This document shows positions 5,597-6,330 of a stretch of DNA of 6,330 nt, piece after piece. The stretch lies in contig CAZBAL010000054.1 of the NCBI GenBank assembly GCA_964489735.1, positions 1 through 6,330 of the forward strand, given 5' to 3'. A model generated the notes under the pieces. That model was not told the DNA's origin and made no database searches. It saw only the letters and a program-made list of their open reading frames with translations. The DNA comes from Andreesenia sp964489735. GTDB taxonomy: Bacteria; Bacillota; Clostridia; Tissierellales; Gottschalkiaceae. Each line of letters begins with the position of its first letter. The first letter of the stretch is position 1. Both the position numbers and the translations under genes were made by a program.

Positions 5597-6330
5597 ATGA
5601 TTAACTTTTTTGACAAGCTCAATGGTGCGCTCCAAACGAGCTATATAGATAAAGATTATGGCTCAACAGAAAACCTGAGGGCTAAGTTGATCTACAATGA
5701 TGTGAAAAAAGGAAGCACAGTGCTCTCTAAAATTCAATATGAATTAGAGCACTGTGACAGCTTTTGGTTTTCAGTTGCTTTCATAACCGATAGTGGACTA
5801 GTTACACTTAAAAATCAGCTAAGAATCTTAGAGCAGAAGAATATTAAAGGCAAGATACTTACGACTGATTATCTAAACTTCAGCTCACCTAGAGCGATGA
5901 GAGAGTTGCTTAAGTTCAGAAATATAGAGGTCAGAGTGTCTGAGGAGAAGTTTCATACAAAAGGTTATATGTTCTATGATGGAGATATGAGAAGGTTTAT
6001 GATTGGAAGTTCAAATATGACCCAATATGCATTGAAGCAGAATAAGGAATGGAATCTATTCGTCACATCATCAGAAGATGGTGAAGTTATAGGTAACGTG
6101 GAACAAGAGTTTAATCATATGTGGGAAAATTCTAAAATTCTTGACTTTGACTGGATCAGCAGATATGAAGAGGTCTATAAAGAAAGTAGAGAGGTTAGAA
6201 AAAAAGGTAAAGTAGATAGGCTGAAAACCTATACTTTGGAACCCAACAAGATGCAGATAGAAGCACTCAGTTCCTTGGATAAATTGAGAAAGCAGGGAAA
6301 GAAAAAGGCTCTTCTAATCAGTGCAACGGG
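5597..6330 (+). CDS. PLD-like nuclease / SF2 helicase fusion, N-terminal part (runs off window)
   Basis: An open frame from ATG 5597 runs past the window end; 244 complete codons are visible. Residues 40-180 are a phospholipase D-like nuclease domain: SVAFITDSGL (59-68), KGKILTTDYLNF (84-95), then H120-x-K122 (FHTKGYMF) and GSSN (137-140) with EWNL (151-154). The Asp of a classic HxKx4D motif is not at the usual place (Tyr127, with Asp128 next), as in other helicase-linked PLD domains. A linker follows, then PNKMQIEALSSL (216-227), the start of a DEAD/DEAH (ResIII-type) helicase, and LLISAT, which leads into Walker A exactly at the edge. Relatives of this architecture are usually about 900-1050 residues and end in DUF3427. 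The start is supported by the family-like N-terminus (YIDKDYG) and a weak AGAGAG site. Such proteins are usually labelled restriction-type helicases; a defence role is inferred. Confidence 0.88.
   Translation, partial: MINFFDKLNGALQTSYIDKDYGSTENLRAKLIYNDVKKGSTVLSKIQYELEHCDSFWFSVAFITDSGLVTLKNQLRILEQKNIKGKILTTDYLNFSSPRAMRELLKFRNIEVRVSEEKFHTKGYMFYDGDMRRFMIGSSNMTQYALKQNKEWNLFVTSSEDGEVIGNVEQEFNHMWENSKILDFDWISRYEEVYKESREVRKKGKVDRLKTYTLEPNKMQIEALSSLDKLRKQGKKKALLISAT

Noticed and set aside
5298..6330. Toxin-antitoxin pair
   Set aside because: The small size and two-base gap fit, but the second protein is a large nuclease-helicase rather than a toxin, and the first has no DNA-binding or antitoxin motif.
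1..6330. CRISPR arrays, insertion sequences, tRNA genes
   Set aside because: I saw no regularly spaced repeats of 20-40 bases, no transposase or terminal inverted repeats, and no tRNA-like cloverleaf in the intergenic stretches.

Overview
The window is AT-rich DNA of a low-GC Gram-positive anaerobe, most likely a member of the Clostridia or Tissierellia; I cannot name the genus. Four things point that way: strong AGGAGG-type ribosome binding sites, Arg codons dominated by AGA/AGG, a secreted enzyme with S-layer homology (SLH) domains, and a lipobox lipoprotein. The left edge is the 3' end of a 5S rRNA with its terminator, so an rRNA operon lies just upstream.

Positions 80-4275 look like a phosphate-scavenging block. 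A 661-residue secreted alkaline phosphatase with C-terminal SLH domains (+ strand) converges on a 613-residue glycerophosphodiester phosphodiesterase with an N-terminal membrane domain (- strand). The membrane enzyme would release glycerol-3-phosphate from glycerophosphodiesters. The wall-attached phosphatase would release free phosphate from such monoesters. The region upstream of the phosphatase carries TTAACA-like hexamers at about 10-11 bp spacing, which resembles a PhoP box array.

A second and clearer array of the same kind lies in the intergenic region after the phosphatase (about 2300-2347). It is followed by a -10-like element and then, within about 80 bases, by a strong hairpin with a T run, and there is no ORF between. 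This looks like a small RNA gene under phosphate control, or a relict promoter. It is the most unexpected signal in the window. The hairpin also contains the stop codon of the opposing phosphodiesterase gene.

Divergent from the phosphodiesterase is a 209-residue lipoprotein with two PepSY-like repeats and an acidic linker (4437-5066). It is followed by an unusually long, multi-helix terminator hairpin.

The right end starts a separate transcription unit with an extended -10 promoter. It encodes an unrecognised 98-residue protein and then, after a two-base gap, the first 244 residues of a PLD-nuclease/superfamily 2 helicase fusion of the kind that usually ends in DUF3427. The window stops just as the Walker A motif begins. 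This pair is a candidate restriction or anti-phage module, but only its first part is visible.
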